A stretch of DNA of 64,000 nt from Caecitellus pseudoparvulus (lineage: Eukaryota > Bigyra: Bicosoecida): positions 1 through 64,000 of the forward strand of contig CBFFRQ010000063.1 of the NCBI GenBank assembly GCA_965644315.1, in the 5' to 3' direction. The notes beneath the pieces were generated by a model, which searched no databases, was not told where the DNA came from, and saw nothing but the letters and a program-made list of their open reading frames with translations. The translations under genes were made by a program, and so were the position numbers. Position 1 is the first letter of the stretch. Every line of letters begins with the position of its first letter. This document shows positions 10,429 to 21,600 of the stretch, one piece after another.

Positions 10429-11340
10429 ATGGGCTGCTCGGAGAGCACAGTGCGCAATGCCCATGCAGATGAGTCAGACAGGTTGGGGCTTTCTGTAGAC
10501 GCGCCACCCCCGCCAGCGGCTGATTTCAAGGTAAGCCGCACAGGCTGGCCACGAACGTGCACCAGCGCGGCGCTGCACTTGGCGAGGCTGCACTGCGCTG
10601 TATCTGCCGTGCAGGTCATCATGGCAGGCAACCTGGCCGTCGGCAAGAGCTGCTTGCTGCATAGATTCACGGCAGGGAAGTGGGACTCGACTATACAGCC
10701 CACCATTGGTGCGCAACGCAGGCAGCGTTTCGGCTTGGCGTTTCGTGCACCCGAGTGCATTCCCGCGTTGTCCACTCCGCAGGGGCGGCGTTTGTGTCGC
10801 AAGAGGTTGACGTTCCCAGCACAGCGGGCGTGACAAAAGTCAAGGTGGGAGGCATATGAACTCTACCCCTCCACACAGGCAGCAGGTCACCCTCCACCGC
10901 ACGCTCACGCGCAGCTGAAACTGTGGGACACAGCAGGCGAAGAGGTGTACCGGGCGCTGACGAAGTCGTTTTTCAAAGGGGCTGTCGCTGGAGTCATTGT
11001 CTACGATGTCAGTAACAAGAAGAGCCTCGAGGCGGTGCCTGGCTGGATACGGGACTTTCGGCTGCACGCTCCGGACGGCGTCATCGCTGTCGTGGGCAAC
11101 AAGACTGACCTCCCCCCCGAGAAACACGCGGTGACCAAGGCTGAAGGTGACCAAGTTGTCCGGGCGCTGACCACAGAGATTGAGGCGGCAGGCGGGAGCA
11201 TTGTCCACTTGCACGCGTCGGCGCAGAGCGGCACCGGAGTTGCTGCTGCCTTCATGCATGTCGCGCGGTCCCTTGCTCAGCAGAAGCTGGGGGTCAAGCT
11301 CCCAGCCACGTCTGCCTCGGCAGGAGCTGCAGCGCATTAG
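10429..11340 (+). CDS. ARA6-like Rab GTPase with N-terminal lipidation motif
   Basis: Four exons (10429-10530, 10615-10708, 10783-10844, 10915-11340) give 227 residues. The start MGCSES is an N-myristoylation site with an adjacent palmitoylatable Cys. The C-terminus (ASAGAAAH) has no prenylatable cysteine. That combination defines ARA6/RABF1-type Rab5 relatives, which also include Plasmodium Rab5B, and they act on endosomes. GTPase motifs: G1 GNLAVGKS (39-46), switch I PTIG followed by AAFVSQEV, G3 WDTAGEE (90-96), G4 GNKTDL, and a weak G5 HASAQSG in place of the usual ETSAK. The catalytic Gln after DTAG is Glu95 here, which is unusual and may slow hydrolysis. The ARA6 assignment rests on lipid motifs and switch I; another divergent Rab is possible. 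Confidence 0.8.
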
Positions 11341-11642
11341 TGCCAGCGTCTCTGTGCAGCTTGCCTTGCTGTGCTGTATCTTCAGCCAGCAAGCCAGTCG
11401 TCGCGGTGTCCCCGTGCATGAGCAGGCATGGCCGCGGCGACAGAAAGTCCCGAGCTTGCTCCATTTTTCAAAACCACGAAATGCATTCGAAGTAGCTGCT
11501 CAGTGCCGCTAACCCCCAAACCCTCGGACATTGATTTACCGAAGGATCTGTGGAATTGAAAGGTCGTTTCTCATCACGAAACGCCCTCACAATCTACACC
11601 AGTCAGACACGCCAGACTTGCGGTTAAACGTCTCAGAGGACC
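11341..11642. other. Intergenic region, nothing recognised
   Basis: About 300 bases between the Rab stop and the PAM2 protein start. It is more AT-rich in its second half (11520-11640), consistent with a promoter. No gene is supported. Confidence 0.35.
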
Positions 11643-12376
11643 ATGGACCGTTTCAACGTCAATGCCCCTGCCTTCGAGCCGAGTTTTCCAACCCCAGACA
11701 CGACAGCTTTCATCCCAATGCCTCAAGGCGTGTCGTGAGTGAGAAGCAACGCGGGCAGGCGCGTCGGCGTTACACGACTACAAGCGCCCGAGAGGGCCTT
11801 GACCGGGATGCTGGACGATCCTCAATGAAAGCAACTGTGCCTTGCATTTGCAGAGTGACTGGTCGATCAACCCTAGGCCACTCGGCGCTTGGAACGGGGC
11901 GCGGTGCTTTCGGAGCGACCTTCACTCACTTTGTGCCCACATCAGCTGCAACCCCTCCTGCCACGCTCTTCCGCGACCCCTTCGGTGACTCGCCGACAGG
12001 CCAATATGCAGGCTTCCCTTCCCCCTTGTCTGCGGGCCGGGAGCTGCCTGCGCGACACTCTCAGGCACCAGCCAGCGCGCCCCACCACGCCAAACACATG
12101 CTCCCAGCTGAGGAGCCCGACAGCCCCCTGCTCACCAGCAGCATGTCCTACGCTGACATCGACGTCGATGCTGCAGAAAAAGACCTCAGGAAGCTGCGGA
12201 AGAGGCTGAGACAAATCACACTGCTTGAGGGAAAAGAGCGCAGTGGCGAAGAGCTGGATGCAGGGCAGCAGGCCAAGCTGCGCACCAAGGCCGAAGTCAC
12301 GCTGAGGATTCAAGAGCTGGACGAAGTCGTCCAGATGCACAACCTTGCGGGGCTGGCAGGCATCCCTGACTTGTGA
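11643..12376 (+). CDS. Small PAM2-motif protein with eIF2A/PYM-like C-terminal helices
   Basis: Two exons (11643-11734, 11854-12376; 119-bp intron with GTGAGT donor) give 204 residues. Residues 2-14, DRFNVNAPAFEPS, match the PAM2 consensus (L/F-N-x-N-A-x-x-F-x-P) that binds the MLLE domain of cytoplasmic poly(A)-binding protein. The middle is Pro/Ala-rich and probably disordered. Residues about 145-195 form charged helices (DLRKLRKRLRQITLLEG and following) resembling the C-terminal helical region shared by eIF2A and PYM, which contacts the small ribosomal subunit. The combination suggests a link between poly(A)-binding protein and translation. The PAM2 call is by motif; the second domain is a looser likeness. 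Confidence 0.55.
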
Positions 12377-12528
12377 ATGCGTCGATGCAGCGCCACGCCG
12401 AACCTGCCGCTGAGCTGGCGTTTCAGCTCAAATCGCGGCCCTGACTCTCATTGAATGCAGCACCACATTGGAAATCAAGAATGACAAGATGCTTGCGCCG
12501 CGGTGGGGAGCCACCCTGCCGAGGCGTC

Positions 12529-12944
12529 TCAGCGCTGGGAGGCAGAGTCTGCGGAACTTGTGTCGGTCTGGCGTTTCGTCACCTTGCGCAGCACTTCCCC
12601 TCGGAAATCCATGTCGGCAGAGGACACTGGCGATGTCGAGGTTGTGTCCACAAATCTGCCCGCCTGCTGTGTGCTCCCACGCGTGGCTGAGAGGTGGGGG
12701 TGGAACAGGGACTGTGTTGCAATGCAAGCCTGCTCAACTCGGTGCAACTGGTCTCACCTGCCTGAGCCTGGCGCGGAACCGTGGAAGCGTACGCCTTGCT
12801 TGCCGCCTTGCTGGCCTGGCCTGCCACTCGCATGTACCGACCACCTACTGCCATACCGGCGGCTCCTCCCAGTGCCGCCAAGGCAAGGCCCCAACGCATC
12901 CACTCGGCCGACTTGGACGGCTTCGAGCCGCCTGGATTGCTCAT
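12529..12944 (-). CDS. Small single-TM protein, unknown function
   Basis: Not recognised. Two exons (12944-12758 and 12686-12529) give 114 residues. The 71-bp intron has a GTGAGA donor and a strong pyrimidine tract before CAG, and the phases match. One hydrophobic glycine/alanine-rich helix (WGLALAALGGAAGMAVGG, about residues 17-34) follows a short hydrophilic N-terminus. The rest is polar with a basic patch. It could be a small mitochondrial or ER membrane protein; nothing decides between them. It lies tail-to-tail with the PAM2 gene, whose stop is 152 bases away. Confidence 0.55.
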
Positions 12945-13152
12945 GTTGCGATGTAATCTCAAGATGGCGAAAAAAGCATGGATACACATTCACCAAGCTT
13001 AAGTGGAACGGTAAATGTATTGAATTGAAAGCTGGGGGCCTTTTGATCCCCAGCCATGTGCTCAGCCAGCCCTCAACCGACAAAGCTACTCGACACAGGT
13101 CAAATGCACTCGCTTTGATTAGCATAACCAGTGCAATACAAATATGTGAGCC

Positions 13153-16100
13153 TCACACGGCTTCAGAGCTGGAGCCACTCTCCTCTTCCACACTGTCCGC
13201 GACGGCCAACGGCTGAGGTGCCCCCTCCACGCAACTGTCGTCGATGGGCTCCCCGCCTCCCTCCACACCCTCCCCCGACGCGCCCACCTTCGACACAGGC
13301 GCACCACCCTCACCTGACGAGCCACCACCAACCACACCCTCCACACTCTTCACAGGCATCCACACATCCCCAGACCTCAACAGACCAGCACCCACGAAGC
13401 ACCCCTGCAGCTTCACCTCCACCTCAGCGTACACCAACCGGTACACACCCACCACAGCCCCCGCCAGACCACCCAACGCAGCCAACAGACCCAGCAACGA
13501 CTGCAGCTCCGACACAGTGATGAAGCTCACCGACGGCGACAGCTGCACGCTCAACTGCAACGACACAGGCGTCAACTGCGGCACGAACCCTGACGTCGGC
13601 GCTGAACTGTCCAGGAAACCCGCCTGCTGGTCCACAAACGCCAACAAGTACCCCGTCGCATCGCTCCCGCCCTGTGTGTCCACCAGCACCTCACGTGTCG
13701 ACGTCAGCGTCCACTCGCCAGACCGCAGCCGCTGACTGGACGACGCGCCCACACTCCCCTGCAACACGCTCTTCGTCGGCTGCCCAGGTGTCGCGGGCGT
13801 CGATGCCCGTGTCGTCGTCATGGCCCACGCCACACTCTGTGCCGTGTACGGCAGACGCAGCTGAGCCCGCAGAGTCGTCGCCAGTGTGCACTCACTGCAG
13901 CTCGCAGCGTACTGGCACGCCAGAGCGCTGGCACCACTGGCTGCCTCCACGCGCTGCAGCGTCACGCTGGATGCCACAGCCCACGGCATGCGCACACCGT
14001 CCGCGCCGCCACCCGTGAAGTCCAGCGTGGACTGCGCACCTGGGCAGTCCCCTGCACTCTGCACACCGTCAATCACAGCCGCCACATCCAGGCGCCACTG
14101 GCTCGTCACGATGCCAGCCTCCTGTGCTGCAGACCCTGCTGGGTCGAACCGTGTCGTGACCAGGGTGTTGGCGGTGTAGTACTGCAGGAGGGAGCTGGCC
14201 AGGAAGCCACACAGCACCGCCACGAGGCTGATGGTGCAGGCACCACCCAAGACTGTACTGGCCTTGTGGATGGTGAAGCGGTCAGGGTAGTCGTGGTCCA
14301 GCGAGAAGGTGTCCAGCCACAGCAGGAAGCGCTTGGTGTGGGAGGAGCACTTGGCCAGGAGCAGGGCCAGCAGAGGAAGCAGCAAGGCGGCTCCGAGGGT
14401 CGCAGATACGACTGCGATGCCTGAGATCGTTGTCAAATCTCCAGCAACTGAGCCGGGTGAGTCTTCAGCCTTTTGCCCAGATGCACCCGGCCCTGCCTCC
14501 ACAGCCGACCCCGCCTCTGCCGCAGCAGCCAACGCTGGCGCAGACGCACGCAAGTCGCCCGGAGACAACACAGCGGACACAGTACCACCAGGACACAGTC
14601 CGCCGCGCGGACACTGCGCACATGATGGCGGCACGCCAAACGTACCTGCCGGACACCCAACACACCCACCACCCAACGGCGCCAACCCCGCACCGCACCT
14701 CACCTCCAAGCACTGCGTCGAGTTGTCCGGATCACGCACCTCACCCGCACCACACTGCGCAGGCGGCTCCTCAGGCGTCTCCACACACCCCTCCAGCCCA
14801 GACACACCACGCAGCCCCGCCGTGTCGGTGCCCTCAGGACACGCCAGGCACGCACTGGACACCAGGGCCCCACCCGGACCCGACCCGTACGTGTTCACAG
14901 GACACGCCTCACACAACACAGACCGCGCACGCACCGCATACGTCCCCTGCGCACACGGACTGCACGCCGACGCACCCGCCAACGCCGCAAATGACCCCGC
15001 CGCACACGCCTCACACGCCGACCCCGACGTCGCACCCTCCACCCTTGATGCCGTGCCCGGCGAGCAAGGCACGCACGACACCGACGTCTGACCCGGCAAG
15101 CTGTTGAACGTCCCAGCCGGGCATGGCGTGCAGCTCTCCTCCGCATCAGACTGACCCAGGGCGTTGTTGAAGGTGCCCACTGGACACGCCACAGCCTCAC
15201 CATCGGGACACACGTGCCCCAATGGACACGCCTCGCACTCCCCGCGCACCGTGGGACTCTGCCCCGCCGGACACACGACAGTGGACGGCGTGCTGCCCGG
15301 CACACAGCTCGCGATGGACGGCGTGCCGGCGCTGAACGTCGTCTGCCCAGCCGGGCAAGGCGCACAGGCGTCTGTCTCGTTGGTGCCGCCGCTGCGGGTG
15401 CCGTAGGTGCCGAGTGGGCAAGGGGAGCATGCGGCTTGGCCTGGGGCGTCGGTGAAGGTGCCGAGGGGGCAGAGGGAGCACTGTTGCTGTCCAGGGCCAG
15501 ATGAGAATGTGCCTGGCGCGCATGCAGCACAGTCACTTTTCTTGCTTGCACCTGGCTCTGACGATGCAGTGCCTGCTGGACAAGCCGTGCACTGCGAAGA
15601 AGTGGCGCCCAAGAATGGGCCGTATGTGCCTGATGGGCAAGGAGTGCACTGAGACACGTCGATCAGGCCGATTTCGTCGGAAAACGACCCTTTCGGGCAT
15701 GGACGGTCGACGTCGCCAGGGCAGTACTTTCCAGGTGAGCAAAGAGCGCACACTGGTCCAAATGTTGTCGCCACGGGCATTTCTTGTACCGGGCAGGAGC
15801 AGGCGCTGATGCTGATTCCCTCACCTTGAGAGTTGTACTCAACAAACACGCCCAACACCCGCGCACGCAGCTCCAGGACGTTTTCATGGTTCAAATCCTC
15901 CACAATGGCCCTTCCTGGAAAGCAATTAACCTGGCCCAAATTCTCACTGAAAACGCGCACCGCCATGCCGGAAGCCTTAATGTTGGCCAGCGACCCAACC
16001 GGCAAAGTGGGCATGTCATACTGAGTCAATGAAATCGACCCAGAAACAGAAAGGTTCTTCCAGGCTGAGCCACCAGGGGAAAAGTCAAGTTGGTGAAAAT

Positions 16101-17910
16101 GCACTTCCAAGTCACGCAACGCAAAGTCTGTGAAGTTCAACACGCCTGGGCTGCCTGTCACCGGGCCCAACATGTAGAGTCGGCCAACGTGGAAGCCACT
16201 CCACACTTCACTGGATATTTCAAGCGCCTCGTTCGCGGATCCAAACTCGATCTTTGCTTGTCCAGCCACAGAAAGGCCAGAGAAGGCGCCTGGGACAAGC
16301 CACTGGGATGCAGATGTGTACAAGCCTAAAATGGCAAACCCCCAATTCTCGACCGCTAATCCTGCAAAACTCCCCCACTCAAGCTCAAGCTCCGTCACTT
16401 CAATGATGGCAAATCGTGGCACAGCTGACAGCAAGCCTTGGAAAGCACCTTGTTCAATGGTCAAGCGGTAGGATGTCAGCCTATCCTTGCCCTCCTTGCC
16501 TAGCTCGCTACCAGCGTCGCTACTATCCTCTTTCATGCGGCGCCGACGTCCTTCGTTCTGACTGTCACCTCCGCCTGGGTGTGCGGCAATCTCAGCTCCA
16601 ACCAACACCCCACAGTTGAGGAGGGCCCCGTGAAATGCGCCTTCCTTGAGTGTGAACGAAGGTTCAAGAACTTTGGCTGCCGGCGAGTTCAAACCTTGCA
16701 CGGAAATCCCGAAGTTGCAATCCCGCGAAAAAACCGAGAATAACCGCCCCTCGCCGATATGCAGGCCTTCGAACGCACCAGCAGGGACCTGATCCTGGTT
16801 CAAGCAATCAACGCTCCACTCAGCGATTGTGGCCATGGGAAGGAATGCGCCTGACTGCACAGATAGGCAGCTGGCTGTCTGTTCGTTGGCTGGCACTCTG
16901 AGCGGTGATGTGGGGATAGAGATACCGCCCATAGCGCCAGGCTGAAGATGCCAGGTCGCGACACAGGTTACATCTGAAGGAGAGCTGGCCCCGAACTTCA
17001 ACTCAGCCCCAAAGCGGCTCCCGTTAAAAGCGGCGGCCTCCACGACGACCTCCACGGCGAACTCCTCCTCAGAACAGGAGCGCGTGATTCTGAAGGAACT
17101 GCTGGTTGCTGAAGCATCAATATTCGCAAAGGAACTCGCATTCAGCGCAAGGAGGGGGCCTTCAATTGACACTTCAGCGCTGCTGCCCAGCACCAGGCCA
17201 GAAAGCGCGTTGGGGCCGATGAAAGCCAGCTTTGATTTCCCTTGGTCTTTAATTCCAAGGGAGACATCGATGGTGGATCCTTCGAACATGAAACTTGGGA
17301 GAACTTCAAACGCCGGGTTTGCCAGGACGACGCCCCCAACCATCATCGAAGCAAAGGCGCGGGGCTGCAGAGGGCCGTTGAACTCGCTGGGAAAGGAGAG
17401 TTGCCCAGTCACTGTTGCCCCTCTGAAGGCAAAAGGCTGAACGGTCGTGTTAACGTGTGGAAAGCTCATGCTCACAAAGCTGGCGTCTTTGAAGGCGTCC
17501 GTCTCGATGAGGGAGAGCGGACACGCGGCGAAGTCCACATCGCCTTGGATGTTGGCATCCCGGAACGCGTGCTGGGAAATAGTGATGATTTGCTGGTCAG
17601 AAAAATCCAGCCTGCCATCAATTTGAACACCGGCAAACGTGTCTGGTGCAATGCTCGTGATGGCATCTCCGTCCGATGAGCAGGACAAGCCACCCCCGAT
17701 GAAGCTGCCGCACCCTGAGCAGTCTGAAAGGACCCCACTTGTAATTGTGCAACACGAAGAGCAAGTTGGACCGGCTGGTGCTGAGGCAGCGGCCTGTAGC
17801 ACGGCAAACAAACACGTGGCCAGGAGGGCACCTTGCAGTGGAACCACACCCAGCCTGTGCCGCAGGCGTTCCGCGTGCGGTTTGCTGGCTCTGCCGCCAA
17901 GATGTGCCAT
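13153..17910 (-). CDS. Giant BspA-like/GCC2-GCC3 membrane protein, copy 1
   Basis: 1,585 residues from the ATG at 17910, chosen because it puts a signal peptide (GALLATCLFAVLQAAASA) 25-42 residues from the start; the frame is open upstream to 18033. Order: signal peptide; Cys cap TCSSCCTITSGVLSDCSGC; about 600 residues of BspA-type leucine-rich repeats (I..DAF.G..., also called LRR_5); Cys-rich TNFR/ephrin-receptor-like GCC2-GCC3 repeats to about residue 1130; TM1 (1170-1193), TM2 (1223-1248), a 220-residue loop, TM3 (1468-1493); Gly/Ser-rich tail. From about residue 793 on, the DNA is nearly identical to copies 2 and 3, while the ectodomain is strongly diverged. Likely a cell-surface receptor or adhesin; ligand and signalling partner unknown. 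No kinase or other catalytic domain. Confidence 0.75.
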   Translation of the reverse strand: MAHLGGRASKPHAERLRHRLGVVPLQGALLATCLFAVLQAAASAPAGPTCSSCCTITSGVLSDCSGCGSFIGGGLSCSSDGDAITSIAPDTFAGVQIDGRLDFSDQQIITISQHAFRDANIQGDVDFAACPLSLIETDAFKDASFVSMSFPHVNTTVQPFAFRGATVTGQLSFPSEFNGPLQPRAFASMMVGGVVLANPAFEVLPSFMFEGSTIDVSLGIKDQGKSKLAFIGPNALSGLVLGSSAEVSIEGPLLALNASSFANIDASATSSSFRITRSCSEEEFAVEVVVEAAAFNGSRFGAELKFGASSPSDVTCVATWHLQPGAMGGISIPTSPLRVPANEQTASCLSVQSGAFLPMATIAEWSVDCLNQDQVPAGAFEGLHIGEGRLFSVFSRDCNFGISVQGLNSPAAKVLEPSFTLKEGAFHGALLNCGVLVGAEIAAHPGGGDSQNEGRRRRMKEDSSDAGSELGKEGKDRLTSYRLTIEQGAFQGLLSAVPRFAIIEVTELELEWGSFAGLAVENWGFAILGLYTSASQWLVPGAFSGLSVAGQAKIEFGSANEALEISSEVWSGFHVGRLYMLGPVTGSPGVLNFTDFALRDLEVHFHQLDFSPGGSAWKNLSVSGSISLTQYDMPTLPVGSLANIKASGMAVRVFSENLGQVNCFPGRAIVEDLNHENVLELRARVLGVFVEYNSQGEGISISACSCPVQEMPVATTFGPVCALCSPGKYCPGDVDRPCPKGSFSDEIGLIDVSQCTPCPSGTYGPFLGATSSQCTACPAGTASSEPGASKKSDCAACAPGTFSSGPGQQQCSLCPLGTFTDAPGQAACSPCPLGTYGTRSGGTNETDACAPCPAGQTTFSAGTPSIASCVPGSTPSTVVCPAGQSPTVRGECEACPLGHVCPDGEAVACPVGTFNNALGQSDAEESCTPCPAGTFNSLPGQTSVSCVPCSPGTASRVEGATSGSACEACAAGSFAALAGASACSPCAQGTYAVRARSVLCEACPVNTYGSGPGGALVSSACLACPEGTDTAGLRGVSGLEGCVETPEEPPAQCGAGEVRDPDNSTQCLEVRCGAGLAPLGGGCVGCPAGTFGVPPSCAQCPRGGLCPGGTVSAVLSPGDLRASAPALAAAAEAGSAVEAGPGASGQKAEDSPGSVAGDLTTISGIAVVSATLGAALLLPLLALLLAKCSSHTKRFLLWLDTFSLDHDYPDRFTIHKASTVLGGACTISLVAVLCGFLASSLLQYYTANTLVTTRFDPAGSAAQEAGIVTSQWRLDVAAVIDGVQSAGDCPGAQSTLDFTGGGADGVRMPWAVASSVTLQRVEAASGASALACQYAASCSECTLATTLRAQLRLPYTAQSVAWAMTTTRASTPATPGQPTKSVLQGSVGASSSQRLRSGEWTLTSTREVLVDTQGGSDATGYLLAFVDQQAGFLDSSAPTSGFVPQLTPVSLQLSVQLSPSVSFITVSELQSLLGLLAALGGLAGAVVGVYRLVYAEVEVKLQGCFVGAGLLRSGDVWMPVKSVEGVVGGGSSGEGGAPVSKVGASGEGVEGGGEPIDDSCVEGAPQPLAVADSVEEESGSSSEAV
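13174..15540 (-). repeat. Homogenised 3' cassette, copy 1
   Basis: About 2.37 kb almost identical to 18650-20985 and, in two blocks, to 29915-31995. It encodes the last GCC2-GCC3 repeats and all TM segments. The right edge (15540) is shared with copy 3, including DCAACAPGTFSSGPG. The left edge is sharp against copy 2 at CCTCTTCCACACTGTCC. The plus strand here is very C-rich and G-poor. Confidence 0.8.
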
Positions 17911-18613
17911 TACTAAAAACGTGCCTGCTCTCTGGTTCTTGTTTAACGCCAACCTGCAAGAATGGAGTGGGGAGGGGGTGTGGCGTGTGCTGGGGCTCGA
18001 CATGTGCCACGGCTGCCGGCGGCGGCGTTTCACGGCTCAGAGGAGGTGCGGAGCGTCGATCTGTGTTCCCTGGCAGCCCAACGGCAGCCTCCAGAGAATC
18101 CCGCCGAGAGATTCTTTGTTGCGTATCGATTCGCTCAGACTCATGCCACCCTTTGGCAGAAGCACGGCGATACTCACAGAAGAGGAGCCGGTGGAGCTTG
18201 TCGGAGTAGCCGACGAAAATGAGAGATAGAGGGCGTGCACAAACGCACACTGAGCTCAGACACTTGAACAGAAACTGTGGCACAGAACGACTTTTGAAGA
18301 TACGGTACTCGAATGGGCTTGTCTGAGATTGGCAAATTGGACCATGGCGAGGCATTGTTTGTGCGGCGCTTGAGATGGGCAGCGCGTTGAGGCGGAACTG
18401 GCTCAGGTCTTGCGGGCCACTACCCGCAGGTCGATAGAGCGGCGAAGAACGAAACATAACACTGCATTGGAAACCACGCAACTGATTGCAAGCAGAAGGA
18501 AACTTGATTGCGCCCAAAGCGAGCCAGCATACCGAGAACCTGGGTAGGGTGTGCTGCCTTCAGCCGGAGCCAAGTCTGACCCAAGCCAGGAAACGTACAA
18601 GATGAGGGGCAAA
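17911..18613. other. Intergenic region between receptor copies 1 and 2
   Basis: About 700 bases that must hold the promoter and 5' UTR of copy 1 and the 3' end of copy 2. The copy-1 frame remains open to 18033, so the 5' boundary is uncertain. TTTTTAG just before the chosen ATG could be a 3' splice site of a 5' intron. No other gene is supported. Confidence 0.4.
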
Positions 18614-21600
18614 TCAAAAGGAGATACTCCTTTCACGCACACCATCCTCTTCCACACTGTCCGCGACGGCCAACGGCTGATGTGCCCCCTCCACGCAACT
18701 GTCGTCGATGGGCTCCCCGCCTCCCTCCACACCCTCCCCCGACGCGCCCACCTTCGACACAGGCGCACCACCCTCACCTGACGAGCCACCACCAACCACA
18801 CCCTCCACACTCTTCACAGGCATCCACACATCCCCAGACCTCAACAGACCAGCACCCACGAAGCACCCCTGCAGCTTCACCTCCACCTCAGCGTACACCA
18901 ACCGGTACACACCCACCACAGCCCCCGCCAGACCACCCAACGCAGCCAACAGACCCAGCAACGACTGCAGCTCCGACACAGTGATGAAGCTCACCGACGG
19001 CGACAGCTGCACGCTCAACTGCAACGACACAGGCGTCAACTGCGGCACGAACCCTGACGTCGGCGCTGAACTGTCCAGGAAACCCGCCTGCTGGTCCACA
19101 AACGCCAACAAGTACCCCGTCGCATCGCTCCCGCCCTGTGTGTCCACCAGCACCTCACGTGTCGACGTCAGCGTCCATTCGCCAGACCGCAGCCGCTGAC
19201 TGGACGACGCGCCTACACTCCCCTGCAACACGCTCTTCGTCGGCTGCCCAGGTGTCGCGGGCGTCGATGCCCGTGTCGTCGTCATGGCCCACGCCACACT
19301 CTGCGCCGTGTACGGCAGACGCAGCCGAGCCCGCAGAGTCGTCGCCAGCGTGCACTCACTGCAGCTCGCAGCGTATTGGCACGCCAGAGCACTCGCGCCA
19401 CTGGCTGCCTCCACGCGCTGCAGCGTCACGCCGGATGCCACAGCCCACGGCATGCGCACACCGTCCGCGCCACCACCCGTGAAGTCCAGCGTGGACTGCG
19501 CACCTGGGCAGTCCCCTGCACTCTGCACACCGTCAATCACAGCCGCCACATCCAGGCGCCACTGGCTCGTCACGATGCCAGCCTCCTGTGCTGCAGACCC
19601 TGCTGGGTCGAACCGTGTCGTGACCAGGGTGTTGGCGGTGTAGTACTGCAGGAGGGAGCTGGCCAGGAAGCCACACAGCACCGCCACGAGGCTGATGGTG
19701 CAGGCACCACCCAAGACTGTACTGGCCTTGTGGATGGTGAAGCGGTCAGGGTAGTCGTGGTCCAGTGAGAAGGTGTCCAGCCATAGCAGGAAGCGCTTGG
19801 TGTGGGAGGAGCACTTGGCCAGGAGCAGGGCCAGCAGGGGAAGCAGCAAGGCGGCTCCAAGCGTCGCACCAAGCAGGAAGAGGTTCTCAAGGTTGCTCAA
19901 ACTGGAACTTCCGAAACCAGAGTTTCCTTGGCTGTCATCCGCTCCGTGTCCAGATGCACCCGACCCTGCCTCCACAGCCGACCCCGCCTCTGCCGCAGCA
20001 GCCAACGCTGGCGCAGACGCACGCAAGTCGCCCGGAGACAACACAGCCGACACAGTACCACCAGGACACAGCCCGCCGCGCGGACACTGCGCACATGATG
20101 GCGGCACGCCAAACGTACCTGCCGGACACCCCACACACCCACCGCCCACCGGCGCCAACCCCGCACCACACCTCACCTCCAGGCACTGCGTCGAGTTGTC
20201 CGGATCACGCACCTCACCCGCACCACACTGCGCAGGCGGCTCCTCAGGCGTCTCCACACACCCCTCCAGCCCAGACACACCACGCAGCCCCGCCGTGTCG
20301 GTGCCCTCAGGACACGCCAGACACGCACTGGACACCAGCGCCCCGCCCGGACCCGACCCGTACGTGTTCACAGGACACGCCTCACACGACACAGACCGCG
20401 CTCGCACCGCATACGTCCCCTGCGCACACGGACTGCACACCGACGCACCCGCCAACGCCGCAAATGACCCCGCCGCACACGCCTCACACGCCGACCCCGA
20501 CGTCGCACCCTCCACCCCTGATGCCGTGCCCGGCGAGCAGGGTACGCACGACACCGACGTCTGACCCGGCAAGCTGTTGAACGTCCCAGCCGGGCATGGC
20601 GTGCAGCTCTCCTCCGCATCAGACTGACCCAGGGCGTTGTTGAAGGTGCCCACTGGACACGCCACTGCCTCCCCATCGGGACACACGTGCCCCAACGGAC
20701 ACGCCTCGCACTCCCCGCGCACCGTGGGGCTCTGCCCTGCCGGACACACGACAGTGGACGGCGTGCTGCCTGGCACACAGCTCGCGATGGACGGCGTGCC
20801 GGCGCTGAACGTCGTCTGCCCAGCCGGGCAAGGCGCGCAGGCGTCTGTCTCGTTGGTGCCGCCGCTGCGGGTGCCGTAGGTGCCGAGTGGGCAAGGGGAG
20901 CATGCGGCTTGGCCTGGGGCGTCGGTGAAGGTGCCGAGGGGGCAGAGGGAGCACTGTTGCTGTCCAGGGCCAGATGAGAAGGTGCCAGGAGGGCATGTTT
21001 GGCAATCCTCCCTGCTTGTCGCCTTGCTCATCGGCGAGAAGGTGCCAATTCTGCACGGCAAGCACCCAGTCGAGTCCCTTCCGATGAAAGGGTTGTATGT
21101 TCCAGGTGGGCATTCCTCGCAGTCGGAGAGGTGTGAGAGTCCAAGTGTGTCTGTGAAGGTGCCCTTTGGACACCCTACTGCTCTTCCCGTTGGACAGGCA
21201 CGCCCAACGCCACACAGCATGCAGACAGGAGCGAGACCAATCGTAACGGGCATCTCCCCTGGCTGGCATGAACAAAGCTGGAAAAAGGTATCGCTTCCAA
21301 GCCTGCCAGTCACTCCTGCAGAGACGACGGCATTCTGGAACTCGGGAATTGTGCTTGGAGAGAGGTCAGGGAAGACAGCTCGACCGGGGAAGCACTGTGA
21401 TGACTCGATGGTGGCCGTCAAAACCTCGAGCTTGATCCCATTGCCAACTGTGGTTTCGTTCAGGCTGCCGACTTGAAAGCCGGGCATGTGCCTTGACTGG
21501 ATGACGAGCGACGTTCCGATGTGGACATTTCGCCACACACTTGCTTCGGGCCCAAATGACAGGCTGCTCGTGGAAATCTTCAGCGCACCGACGGCCACAT

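Noticed and set aside
13131-15652. Long plus-strand Pro/Thr/His-rich ORFs opposite the receptor cassettes (also at 18682-20580 and 29973-31566)
   Set aside because: They are antisense shadows created by the C-rich strand; they repeat exactly with the cassette and lack protein-like character.
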